DNA from: Streptomyces smaragdinus | GTDB lineage: Bacteria > Actinomycetota > Actinomycetes > Streptomycetales > Streptomycetaceae | Assembly: GCF_009604385.1 (NCBI RefSeq) | Contig: NZ_WEGJ01000032.1 | Coordinates: 18,279-82,278, forward strand | DNA length: 64,000 nucleotides | Direction of reading: 5' to 3' | In this document: in pieces, positions 58,201-64,000 of the stretch | How the letters are laid out: each line of letters begins with the position of its first letter | How positions within the stretch are numbered: the stretch's first letter is position 1 | The notes under the pieces: generated by a model | Told to the model about the DNA's origin: nothing | What the model saw: only the letters and a program-made list of their open reading frames with translations | The model's database searches: none | Position numbers and translations under genes: made by a program

Positions 58201-60703
58201 GGGCGACCCGGGTGACCTGCTCGGCGAACGACGACAGCTGGTCCACCATCGTGTTGACCGTGGTGACCAGCTCGAGGATCTCGCCGCGCGCGTCGACGGT
58301 GATCTTCTTGGACAGGTCGCCGTTGGCGACCGCGGTCGTGACCTCGGCGATGTTGCGGACCTGGATGGTCAGGTTGTTCGCCATGAAGTTCACCGACTGC
58401 GTCAGGTCCTTCCAGGTACCCGACACACCCTGCACCTCGGCCTGGCCGCCCAGCTGACCCTCCGTGCCCACCTCGCGGGCAACCCGGGTGACCTGCTCGG
58501 CGAACGACGACAGCTGGTCCACCATCGTGTTCAGGGTGTTCTTCAACTCGAGGATCTCGCCCCGGGCGGCCACATCGATCTTCTGCGACAGATCGCCGCG
58601 CGCCACGGCCGTCGCCACCTGCGCGATATTGCGGACCTGGGCGGTGAGATTGCCCGCCATGCCGTTCACGGAGTCGGTGAGGTCGCGCCACACCCCGGAA
58701 ACACCCTGCACCTGAGCCTGACCGCCGAGGCGGCCCTCGGTGCCCACGTCGCGGGCGACGCGGGTGACCTGCTCGGCGAAGGCGGACAGCTGGTCGACCA
58801 TCGTGTTGATGGTGTTCTTCAGCTCGAGGATCTCGCCGCGGGCGTCGACCTCGATCTTCTTGGACAGATCGCCCTTGGCGACGGCGGTGGTCACGTCGGC
58901 GATGTTGCGGACCTGGAGGGTCAGGTTGGACGCCATGAAGTTCACGGAGTCCGTGAGGTCCTTCCACGTCCCCGACACCCCGTCGACCCGCGCCTGACCA
59001 CCGAGGCGGCCCTCGGTGCCCACGTCGCGGGCCATCCGGGTCACCTGGTCGGCGAAGGAACTCAGCTGGTCCACCATCGTGTTCACGGTGTTCTTCAGCT
59101 GGAGCATCTCGCCCGAGACGTCCACGGTGACCTTCTGCGACAGATCGCCGTTCGCCACCGCCGTCGTCACCTGCGCGATGTTGCGGACCTGCCCGGTGAG
59201 GTTACGGAACGCCGTGTTCACGGAGTCCGTCAGGTCCTTCCACGTACCGGCGGCGCCCGACACCTGCGCCTGTCCGCCGAGCTCGCCCTCCACGCCGATC
59301 TCCCGGGCGACGCGGGTGACTTCGGCACCGAACGCCGAGAGCTGGTCCACCATCGTGTTGACGGTGTACTTCAGCTCCGCCATCTCACCGGCGACGTCCA
59401 CGGTGACCTTCTGCGACAGATCGCCGTTCGCCACCGCCGTCGTCACCTGCGCGATGTCCCGCACCTGCCCGGTGAGGTTACGGAACGCCGTGTTCACGGA
59501 GTCCGTCAGGTCCTTCCAGATCCCGGCCGCCCCGGGCACCTGCGCCTGACCGCCGAGCCGCCCCTCCGCACCGACCTCGCTGGCGACCCGGGTCACCTCG
59601 TCGGCGAAGGTGCGCAGCGTCTCCGTCATCGTGTTGATCGTGTCCGCGAGCTGCGCGACCTCGCCGCGCGCGCTGACCGTGACCTTCTGCGACAGGTCGC
59701 CGTTCGCCACGGCCGTCGTGACCTGCGCGATGTTACGGACCTGCGAGGTCAGGTTCGACGCCATCAGATTGACGTTGTCCGTGAGATCCCGCCAGGTGCC
59801 CGCCGCGCCCGGCACCCGGGCCTGGCCGCCGAGCTCCCCCTCCGTACCGACCTCGCGGGCGACGCGGGTGACCTCGAAGGAGAACGCGGACAACTGGTCG
59901 ACCATCGTGTTGACGGTGTTCTTCAACGCCGCCATCTCGCCCTCGACATGGACCGTGACCTTACGCGTCAGATCGCCCTCGGCCACCGCCGTCGTCACCA
60001 GCGCGATATCCCGCACCTGCGCCGTCAGCCGCGACGCCATGGTGTTCACGGAGTCCGTGAGGTCCTTCCACGAACCGGACATACCGCGCACCTTGGCCTG
60101 ACCGCCGAGCTTGCCCTCGGTGCCCACCTCGCTGGCGACCCGCGTCACCTCGTCCGTGAACGCCGACAACTGGTCGACCAGCGAGTTCACCGTCCGGCCC
60201 ACCCGCAGGAAGTCGCCGCGCAGGGGCCTGGGCACCCCGTCGGAGCCCTGCGGCCGCAGATCCATCCGCTGGTCCAGATCACCGTCGGCGACGGCCGTCA
60301 GCACCCGGCCCACATCGGCCAGGGGGCGCACGAGATCATCCACCAGCGCGTTGGAGCCTTCGATGGCCGCGGCCCACGAACCCTCGCAGGCACCGAGCTC
60401 CAGCCGCTCTGTGAGTTTTCCCTCACGCCCGACCATCCGGCGGACCCGCGCGAGCTCACCCGTCAGATGCAGATTGCGCTCGGCGACCTCGTTCAGCACC
60501 ACCGCGATCTGCGCCACGACACCTTCGCCCACCGGCGGTACGCGCCGGCGGAAATTGCCGTCCCGCATCGCTTCGAGCGAGGTCAGCAGCTTGTGCAGGG
60601 CCGCCGTATCCACCTCGGTGGTGCCCGCGTTGCGGGAGCCTCGGGCGGGGGCGCCGCCCCTCGTGCGCGTGCTGCTCACCCGCGCCGGTGCGCCTGCGTC
60701 CAC
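55268..60703 (-). CDS. osaA: Giant cytoplasmic hybrid histidine kinase OsaA with a HAMP repeat array
   Basis: An 1811-residue soluble hybrid kinase. A Ser/Arg/Gly-rich leader is followed by a tandem array of HAMP modules (about 60-1110). The unit of 92 residues holds two alternating HAMP forms, one with 'VTTAVANGDLSQKV', one with 'VTRVAREVGTEGxLGGQA'. A GAF domain comes next (about 1130-1270), then a long coiled coil, the H-box 'ANMSHELRTPLNSLL' with His1370, the ATPase ('RNLLSNAVKFTDSG', 'VTDTGIGI', 'GGTGLGLSIS') and a C-terminal receiver with Asp1740 in 'VVLMDIMMPEMDG'. No transmembrane segment is seen. The layout resembles fungal group III osmosensing kinases; S. coelicolor OsaA is SCO5748. 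The GTG at 60703 follows GGGAGGGA. Confidence 0.93.
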   Translation of the reverse strand: MDAGAPARVSSTRTRGGAPARGSRNAGTTEVDTAALHKLLTSLEAMRDGNFRRRVPPVGEGVVAQIAVVLNEVAERNLHLTGELARVRRMVGREGKLTERLELGACEGSWAAAIEGSNALVDDLVRPLADVGRVLTAVADGDLDQRMDLRPQGSDGVPRPLRGDFLRVGRTVNSLVDQLSAFTDEVTRVASEVGTEGKLGGQAKVRGMSGSWKDLTDSVNTMASRLTAQVRDIALVTTAVAEGDLTRKVTVHVEGEMAALKNTVNTMVDQLSAFSFEVTRVAREVGTEGELGGQARVPGAAGTWRDLTDNVNLMASNLTSQVRNIAQVTTAVANGDLSQKVTVSARGEVAQLADTINTMTETLRTFADEVTRVASEVGAEGRLGGQAQVPGAAGIWKDLTDSVNTAFRNLTGQVRDIAQVTTAVANGDLSQKVTVDVAGEMAELKYTVNTMVDQLSAFGAEVTRVAREIGVEGELGGQAQVSGAAGTWKDLTDSVNTAFRNLTGQVRNIAQVTTAVANGDLSQKVTVDVSGEMLQLKNTVNTMVDQLSSFADQVTRMARDVGTEGRLGGQARVDGVSGTWKDLTDSVNFMASNLTLQVRNIADVTTAVAKGDLSKKIEVDARGEILELKNTINTMVDQLSAFAEQVTRVARDVGTEGRLGGQAQVQGVSGVWRDLTDSVNGMAGNLTAQVRNIAQVATAVARGDLSQKIDVAARGEILELKNTLNTMVDQLSSFAEQVTRVAREVGTEGQLGGQAEVQGVSGTWKDLTQSVNFMANNLTIQVRNIAEVTTAVANGDLSKKITVDARGEILELVTTVNTMVDQLSSFAEQVTRVAREVGTEGQLGGQAQVRGVSGIWKDLTENVNLMAVNLTSQVRNISQVATAVANGDLTKKVTVEARGEVAQLADTVNAMVTTLSSFADEVTRVAREVGTEGVLGGQARVPGVSGTWKDLTESVNYMASNLTNQVRNIAQVTTAVANGDLTKKIDVAAQGEILELKNTINTMVTQLSAFGDEVTRVAREVGTEGRLGGQARVPGVSGIWKDLTESVNLMANNLTSQVRNIAQVATAVTRGDLSLKIDADAAGEILGLQEYINTMIVKLRETTLANKEQDWLKGNLARISGLLQGRRDLEDVARLIMSELTPVVAAQHGAFFIARPVGPRPGPAGEGDREDSYELRMIGSYGHQRGAMPTVLRPGETLIGTAAQEKRTILVENVPEGYLKIASGLGEAPPAHVIVVPLVFEDKVLGVVELAAFQTFTQIQKDFLSQLAEMIATSVNTISVNSKTEMLLEQSQELAAQLRDRSQELENRQKALEDSNTELEEKAELLARQNRDIEIKNVEIEDARQGLEERAEQLAVSMRYKSEFLANMSHELRTPLNSLLILAKLLADNAESNLTPKQVEFAETIHGAGSDLLQLINDILDLSKVEAGKMDVSPTKIALVQLVDYVEATFRPLTAEKGLDFSVTVSPDLPATLNTDEQRLLQVLRNLLSNAVKFTDSGAVELVIRSAGSEVPVAIKEQLLENGSLRDPDGAMMAFSVTDTGIGIASSKMRVIFEAFKQADGTTSRKYGGTGLGLSISREIARLLGGEIHADSEPGRGSTFTLYLPLQPVELTPGQLMAEAAHPGAAAAAASAASLSAEQAVAGTDADGAASGEGDGAHVLVPGQPIAYGGRREQRGEAVPQFRGGFKGDKVLIVDDDIRNVFALTSVLEQHGLAVLYAENGREGVEVLEQHDDVAVVLMDIMMPEMDGYATTSAIRRMPQFTGLPIIALTAKAMKGDREKAIESGASDYVTKPVDTDHLLTVMRQWMHGER
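57440..60320 (-). repeat. 276-bp tandem repeat encoding the OsaA HAMP array
   Basis: The DNA repeats with a period of exactly 276 bp: the word GCGATGTTGCG (or its near copy) begins at 57519, 57795, 58071 (GAGATG form) and 58347, and the pattern continues to about 60003. About ten full units plus a diverged first one (with an 11-residue insert) are present. Confidence 0.9.
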
Positions 60704-61015
60704 TTGTCCCTCCCGCGGGTTTCGTCGGCCCGAGGCGGACCCCTGACGGTCCCTCGTAGCCTTCCCAGTCTTTCACCCCCGCGCACCGCGAGGGCCGGTA
60801 CGGGCCACGTGACCGGCGAAAGCCTCGCTCGTTGACCCATAGTCACCTCTCACGGAGGCACCACCCGGTTACCCTGTCATCTCCGCCCTTTTCCCACCGG
60901 GATCACCGGCCGTCGGACCGGCTTCGGCCGGATCCGTGTCCGATGCGTTGCCCCCGCCGGAATCGGGCACCTACCCGGTGGCCGACCGTTGAGACGTCCA
61001 GAGGAGTCCTGTGCT
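60704..61015. promoter_or_regulatory. Divergent osaA/osaC promoter region with a sigma-B-like motif
   Basis: The 312-bp gap has no gene. On the minus strand GTCT (60995-60992), 15 nt, then GGGTAG (60976-60971) matches the Streptomyces sigma-B consensus GNNT-N14/16-GGGTAY with one mismatch. It would direct transcription toward osaA. No equally good motif was found for osaC on the plus strand. Confidence 0.35.
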
Positions 61016-63646
61016 GTGACAACAAGGCTGGCGGCGCGGGCGACGGCCACCTTCGAGCCGGTAGGACGATCGGTCGCCTCCGCGCGCGCCTTCGTCCGGG
61101 ACACCCTGCAGGGCTGGGGTTCCACGGAGATCACGGACGACGCGGTGGTGCTGACCAGCGAGCTGGTCACCAACGCGGTGGTGCACGCCGGCACGTCCGT
61201 GCGGGTCAGCTGTCTGCGTACGGACGCGGCCGTACGCGTCGAGGTGTCCGACCGCTATCCGGAACGCGAACTCCCGCTCGACGAATCCGAGCACGCCCCC
61301 TCCTCCCCCGAGCGCGAGGGCGGCCGCGGTCTCATGCTGTGCGCGGCGCTGGCGTCCCGCTGGGGCGTGGAGTACACCTCGACGGCCAAGCAGGTCTGGT
61401 TCCAGCTCGACGTCGACGAGCCCCTGGCCGGCACCCGCACCGCGGGCCCCGTCCTCCCGGTCGACGACCTGCCGCTGGCCGCCGAGTCCAAGGTCCGCGT
61501 CGCCGTCGTCCAGATCGACCGCGGCGGCTCGGTCAGCGGCTGGAACGACGACGCCCGCGAGATGTTCGGGTACGACCCGGAGAAGGTCCTCGGCAAGCCC
61601 CTGGGCGAACTCGCCGCCTGGCCGCACACCCCCGGCACGGGCACCGGACTGGCCGACGCCCTGCGCCACTCCCGCTGGGAGGGCTCGTACGGCATCCGCG
61701 GCTCCGACGGCCGCGTCATCCCCGTGTACGCCTCCCACCTGCGCCTGCGCGACTCCGCCGGTGACCCCACCACCGTCTGCCTGCTCGTCCGCGACCGCGA
61801 GCGCGCCGTACTCCAGACCCCGAACCGCCCCGCCGCCCAGGACCCGGCCGCCCCGGCGCAGGGCGAGGGCGGCCGCGCCGGCGCCGACCCGTTCGACGCC
61901 TTCATCGGCTCCCCCGCGCCCGACGACCTCGACGGCCTCCTCCAGCGCACGGTGGAGCGCGCCCGCGACATACTGGACGGCGACGCCGCCTACCTGCTGC
62001 TGGCCACCGACGACGAGACCGAGCTCGAGGTCCGCGCCTCCACCGGCCTCCCCTCCGCCCGCCAGCGCTTCGCCCGCGTCCCCGTCGAGACCGGCACCGG
62101 CCGCTACGGCTCCGCCCGCATGCCCGCCGTCCACGAGGACCTGACCGCCGACCCGATGGCCGTCCCCCTGCTGGCCGCCACCGGCATGCGCTCCGCCGTC
62201 ACGGTCCCGCTGAAGGTCGAGGGCCGCCTCACCGGCTCCCTGGGCGTCGCCGCCGAGTCCCCGGGCCGCTACACGAACGAGGAGGCCCTGCGCCTGCAGT
62301 TCGCCGCCGACCGCATCGCCCTGGCCGTCGAATCGGCCCGCCTGGGCGAGCTGGAGCGGCTGCGCCGCGGCTCCCTCTCCTTCCTCGTCGAGGCCTCCGA
62401 CCTCCTCGCCGGCACCCTGGACCGCGATCAGACGCTGGCCCTCATGGCCCAGATGACGGTGCCCACACTGGCCGGCTGGTGCGCCGTCTACACCCTGGCC
62501 GAGGGAGCGGACCCCGAGCTGTCGTACGTACTCCACGAGGACGAGGACCGCATCGACGACCTGCGCGCCCTCCTCGCCCGCATCGCCCCGCCGGAGCCCG
62601 TCCTGTCCCCCGGCGCCCGCCAGTGGAGCGCCCCCGCCGACACGGCCCACGCCGCCGCCCTGCGCACCTCGTTCCGCAGCCTCAGCCTCGGCACAGCCGC
62701 GGAGACTGTCCCCTCCCTCGCCACGGCCGCGGCCGTCGGCGGCGAGACGGTCGTCCTCCCGCTGGTCGCCCGCAACCGCGTCATCGGCCTGCTGGTCCTC
62801 GGCAAGGCGGCGGACGAGCACTTCCGCCAGGAGATCCTGGAGCTGGCCGAGGACATGTCCCGCCGGGCCGCCCTGGCCCTGGACAACGCCCGCCTGTACT
62901 CCGAGCGCACGGCGATCAGCCAGTCCCTCCAGCGCAGCCTCCTCCCCCCGGGCCTGCCCACGGTCGACGGCGTCGAGGTGGACGTCATCTACCGCGCGGC
63001 CGGCGAGGGCAACGAGGTCGGCGGCGACTTCTACGACCTCTTCCCCATCCGCGACGGCGCGTACGGCTTCGCCATCGGCGACGTCTGCGGCACCGGCCCC
63101 GAGGCCGCCGCCGTGACGGGCCTCGCCCGCCACGCCCTGCGCCTGCTCGCCCGCGAGGGCTTCGGCGGCCCCGCGGTCCTGGAGCGCCTGAACTCCGCGA
63201 TCCTCGACGAGGGCTCCCGCAGCCGCTTCCTCACCCTGCTGTACGGCGAGCTGTGGCCCCAGCCGGACGGCAGCGCGGTCCTGAAGGTCGTCTGCGCCGG
63301 CCACCCCCTCCCCCTGCGCCTGCGCCCCGACGGCACGGTCACCCCGGCCGCCGAACCCCAGCCGCTGCTGGGCGTGATCGAGGACCTCGAGCTGTACGAG
63401 GAGCGCATCACCCTCGACCCGGGCGACGTCCTCCTGTGCGTCACGGACGGCGTCACCGAACGCCGCGAGGGCACGCGCATGCTGGGCGACGAGGGCCTCA
63501 CCGACGTCCTGGCCACCTGCACGGGCCTGACGGCCGGAGCGGTCGCGGCCCGCATCATGCGCGCGGTGGAACGCTTCGCGGCCGAACCGGCGTCGGACGA
63601 CATGGCGATCCTGGCGATGCGCGTTCCGGCCCAGCGCAACGGCTGA
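61016..63646 (+). CDS. osaC: OsaC-like multidomain sigma-factor regulator (anti-sigma kinase, PAS, GAF, PP2C)
   Basis: An 876-residue cytoplasmic protein. Domain order: RsbW/HATPase_c-like anti-sigma kinase (about 10-135; 'LTSELVTNAVVHAG', 'EGGRGLMLCAALASRW'), PAS (about 155-265; 'SVSGWNDDAREMFGYDPEKV'), one or two GAF domains (about 295-640) and a SpoIIE/RsbU-type phosphatase ('EGNEVGGDFYDLF', 'GDVCGTGPEAA', 'VTDGVTERR', 'SDDMAILAMR'). In the kinase the G1 box reads 'VSDRYP' rather than D-D/N-G/S-P, so ATP binding may be altered. Its S. coelicolor counterpart OsaC (SCO5747) turns sigma-B activity down after osmotic stress. The GTG at 61016 follows GAGGAG at 9 nt. It is divergent from osaA. 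Confidence 0.9.
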   Translation: MTTRLAARATATFEPVGRSVASARAFVRDTLQGWGSTEITDDAVVLTSELVTNAVVHAGTSVRVSCLRTDAAVRVEVSDRYPERELPLDESEHAPSSPEREGGRGLMLCAALASRWGVEYTSTAKQVWFQLDVDEPLAGTRTAGPVLPVDDLPLAAESKVRVAVVQIDRGGSVSGWNDDAREMFGYDPEKVLGKPLGELAAWPHTPGTGTGLADALRHSRWEGSYGIRGSDGRVIPVYASHLRLRDSAGDPTTVCLLVRDRERAVLQTPNRPAAQDPAAPAQGEGGRAGADPFDAFIGSPAPDDLDGLLQRTVERARDILDGDAAYLLLATDDETELEVRASTGLPSARQRFARVPVETGTGRYGSARMPAVHEDLTADPMAVPLLAATGMRSAVTVPLKVEGRLTGSLGVAAESPGRYTNEEALRLQFAADRIALAVESARLGELERLRRGSLSFLVEASDLLAGTLDRDQTLALMAQMTVPTLAGWCAVYTLAEGADPELSYVLHEDEDRIDDLRALLARIAPPEPVLSPGARQWSAPADTAHAAALRTSFRSLSLGTAAETVPSLATAAAVGGETVVLPLVARNRVIGLLVLGKAADEHFRQEILELAEDMSRRAALALDNARLYSERTAISQSLQRSLLPPGLPTVDGVEVDVIYRAAGEGNEVGGDFYDLFPIRDGAYGFAIGDVCGTGPEAAAVTGLARHALRLLAREGFGGPAVLERLNSAILDEGSRSRFLTLLYGELWPQPDGSAVLKVVCAGHPLPLRLRPDGTVTPAAEPQPLLGVIEDLELYEERITLDPGDVLLCVTDGVTERREGTRMLGDEGLTDVLATCTGLTAGAVAARIMRAVERFAAEPASDDMAILAMRVPAQRNG

Positions 63647-63665
63647 CGCCGTCCCGGCACATGAC

Positions 63666-63697
63666 GAAGGCCCCCCGCCGGACGGCGGGGGGCCTTC
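63666..63697. terminator. Bidirectional terminator between osaC and tRNA-Thr
   Basis: GAAGGCCCCCCGCC (63666-63679) pairs perfectly with 63684-63697 around a GGAC loop, followed on the plus strand by GTTTCTCT. It serves osaC and, from the other side, the tRNA transcript. Confidence 0.85.
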
Positions 63698-63706
63698 GTT
63701 TCTCTG

Positions 63707-63779
63707 AGCCCCAAAACGGAATCGAACCGTTGACCTTCTCCTTACCATGGAGACGCTCTGCCGACTGAGCTATTGGGGC
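63707..63779 (-). tRNA. tRNA-Thr (anticodon GGT)
   Basis: The minus strand folds as a complete cloverleaf: acceptor GCCCCAA/TTGGGGC, D-arm GCTC...GAGC, anticodon stem TCTCC/GGAGA with loop ATGGTAA (anticodon GGT, reading ACC/ACT), and T-arm AACGG-TTCGATT-CCGTT. The discriminator base is T; the 3' CCA is not encoded. Length is 73 nt. Confidence 0.97.
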
Positions 63780-63797
63780 GCTGCGCCAGCGGGATTG

Positions 63798-63803
63798 ATC
63801 ATA
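63798..63803 (-). promoter_or_regulatory. -10 element of a separate tRNA-Thr promoter
   Basis: TATGAT on the minus strand lies 18 nt upstream of the tRNA 5' end and after the rrn terminator, suggesting that the tRNA has its own promoter. A convincing -35 at 17-nt spacing was not found. A CGCTG/CAGCG hairpin at 63780-63792 abuts the mature 5' end. Confidence 0.4.
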
Positions 63804-63853
63804 CCCCAAGTGCAATGTGGTTGGGACCGCCTCACTGACCTGAAAGCAAAAAT

Positions 63854-63888
63854 GCCTCAACCCCCGACCTACGGCCGGGGGTTGAGGC
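63854..63888 (-). terminator. Rho-independent terminator of the rRNA operon
   Basis: GCCTCAACCCCCG (63854-63866) pairs perfectly with 63876-63888. On the minus strand the hairpin is followed by ATTTTTGC. It lies just after the 5S gene. Confidence 0.9.
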
Positions 63889-63896
63889 TAAAAATT

Positions 63897-64000
63897 GTTC
63901 GGCGGCGACCTACTCTCCCACAGGGTCCCCCCTGCAGTACCATCGGCGCGGAAAGGCTTAGCTTCCGGGTTCGGAATGTAACCGGGCGTTTCCCAATCGC
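63897..64000 (-). rRNA. rrf: 5S ribosomal RNA, partial (5' end beyond the window)
   Basis: The minus strand contains the conserved 5S blocks CCGAACCCGGAAGCTAAGCC, GATGGTACTGCAGGGG and the 3' end GGGAGAGTAGGTCGCCGCCG. About 100 of roughly 120 nt are inside the window. The 23S and 16S genes should lie to the right. Confidence 0.96.

Noticed and set aside
55151..60835. An 1894-codon plus-strand frame opposite osaA, with its own periodic sequence
   Set aside because: Its periodicity mirrors the 276-bp HAMP repeats on the other strand; it has no start signal and no protein motif.
60971..60976. A B12-independent or vegetative promoter for osaC on the plus strand in the same gap
   Set aside because: No -35/-10 pair at suitable spacing or GGGTAC/T motif on the plus strand could be supported.

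Overview
The window is a very GC-rich chromosomal segment with tightly packed genes, GTG/TTG starts, and an actinobacterial gene set: class II ribonucleotide reductase with NrdR, LexA/RecA with actinobacterial SOS boxes, ClgR with an Ala-Ala tail, and the OsaA/OsaB/OsaC osmoadaptation proteins known from Streptomyces. I read it as Streptomyces or a very close relative. The gene neighbourhood (ftsK, pgsA, clgR, recA, miaB, miaA, dapF, hflX, lexA, nrdR) is the one that also clusters in Mycobacterium, so most of it is conserved core chromosome rather than a mobile island. I saw no IS element, prophage, integrase or CRISPR array.

Left part (1-15 kb): the end of a small membrane protein gene, then nrdR-nrdJ (minus), divergent lexA (plus, with its own SOS box), a DinG-type helicase, and a three-gene NIS siderophore-like operon (aminotransferase, IucA/IucC synthetase, acyltransferase; minus). 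A secreted trypsin-like lipoprotein protease follows, then recA-recX (minus, recA with an SOS-box-like site). Here the most unusual observation is that the siderophore-locus aminotransferase has Arg where the PLP lysine should be and contains no lysine at all.

Middle part (15-41 kb): tRNA-modification and cell-wall genes (miaA, dapF, miaB), a second RelA/SpoT-type protein (rshA), an orphan TAXI binding protein, HflX, a secreted M1 aminopeptidase, a two-component system divergent from the gluABCD glutamate ABC importer, a class A flavin monooxygenase, an FtsX-type permease coupled to an ArsR-like regulator behind a perfect 16-bp palindrome, a LigB-like protein, DUF3046, a prenyltransferase-fold protein, and AzlCD with an AraC regulator. 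recA is about 24 kb from the DUF3046 gene that normally sits beside it, which suggests a local rearrangement.

Right part (41-64 kb): lhr helicase and nei glycosylase, then a minus-strand run of ftsK, a RodZ-like gene, rimO-pgsA-cinA (each overlapping the next by 4 nt) and clgR. Next come osaB, the 1811-residue osaA with a tandem 276-bp HAMP repeat array, and divergent osaC (anti-sigma kinase/PAS/GAF/PP2C). The window ends in tRNA-Thr(GGT) and the 3' part of a 5S rRNA gene, both minus, so an rrn operon enters from the right.

Functional themes are DNA damage and dNTP supply (lexA, recAX, nrdRJ, dinG, lhr, nei), stress and osmotic signalling (osaABC, rshA, clgR, two-component system), RNA/ribosome modification (miaA, miaB, rimO, hflX) and nutrient import (gluABCD, siderophore-like genes, AzlCD). 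All assignments come from reading motifs by eye; no searches were run.
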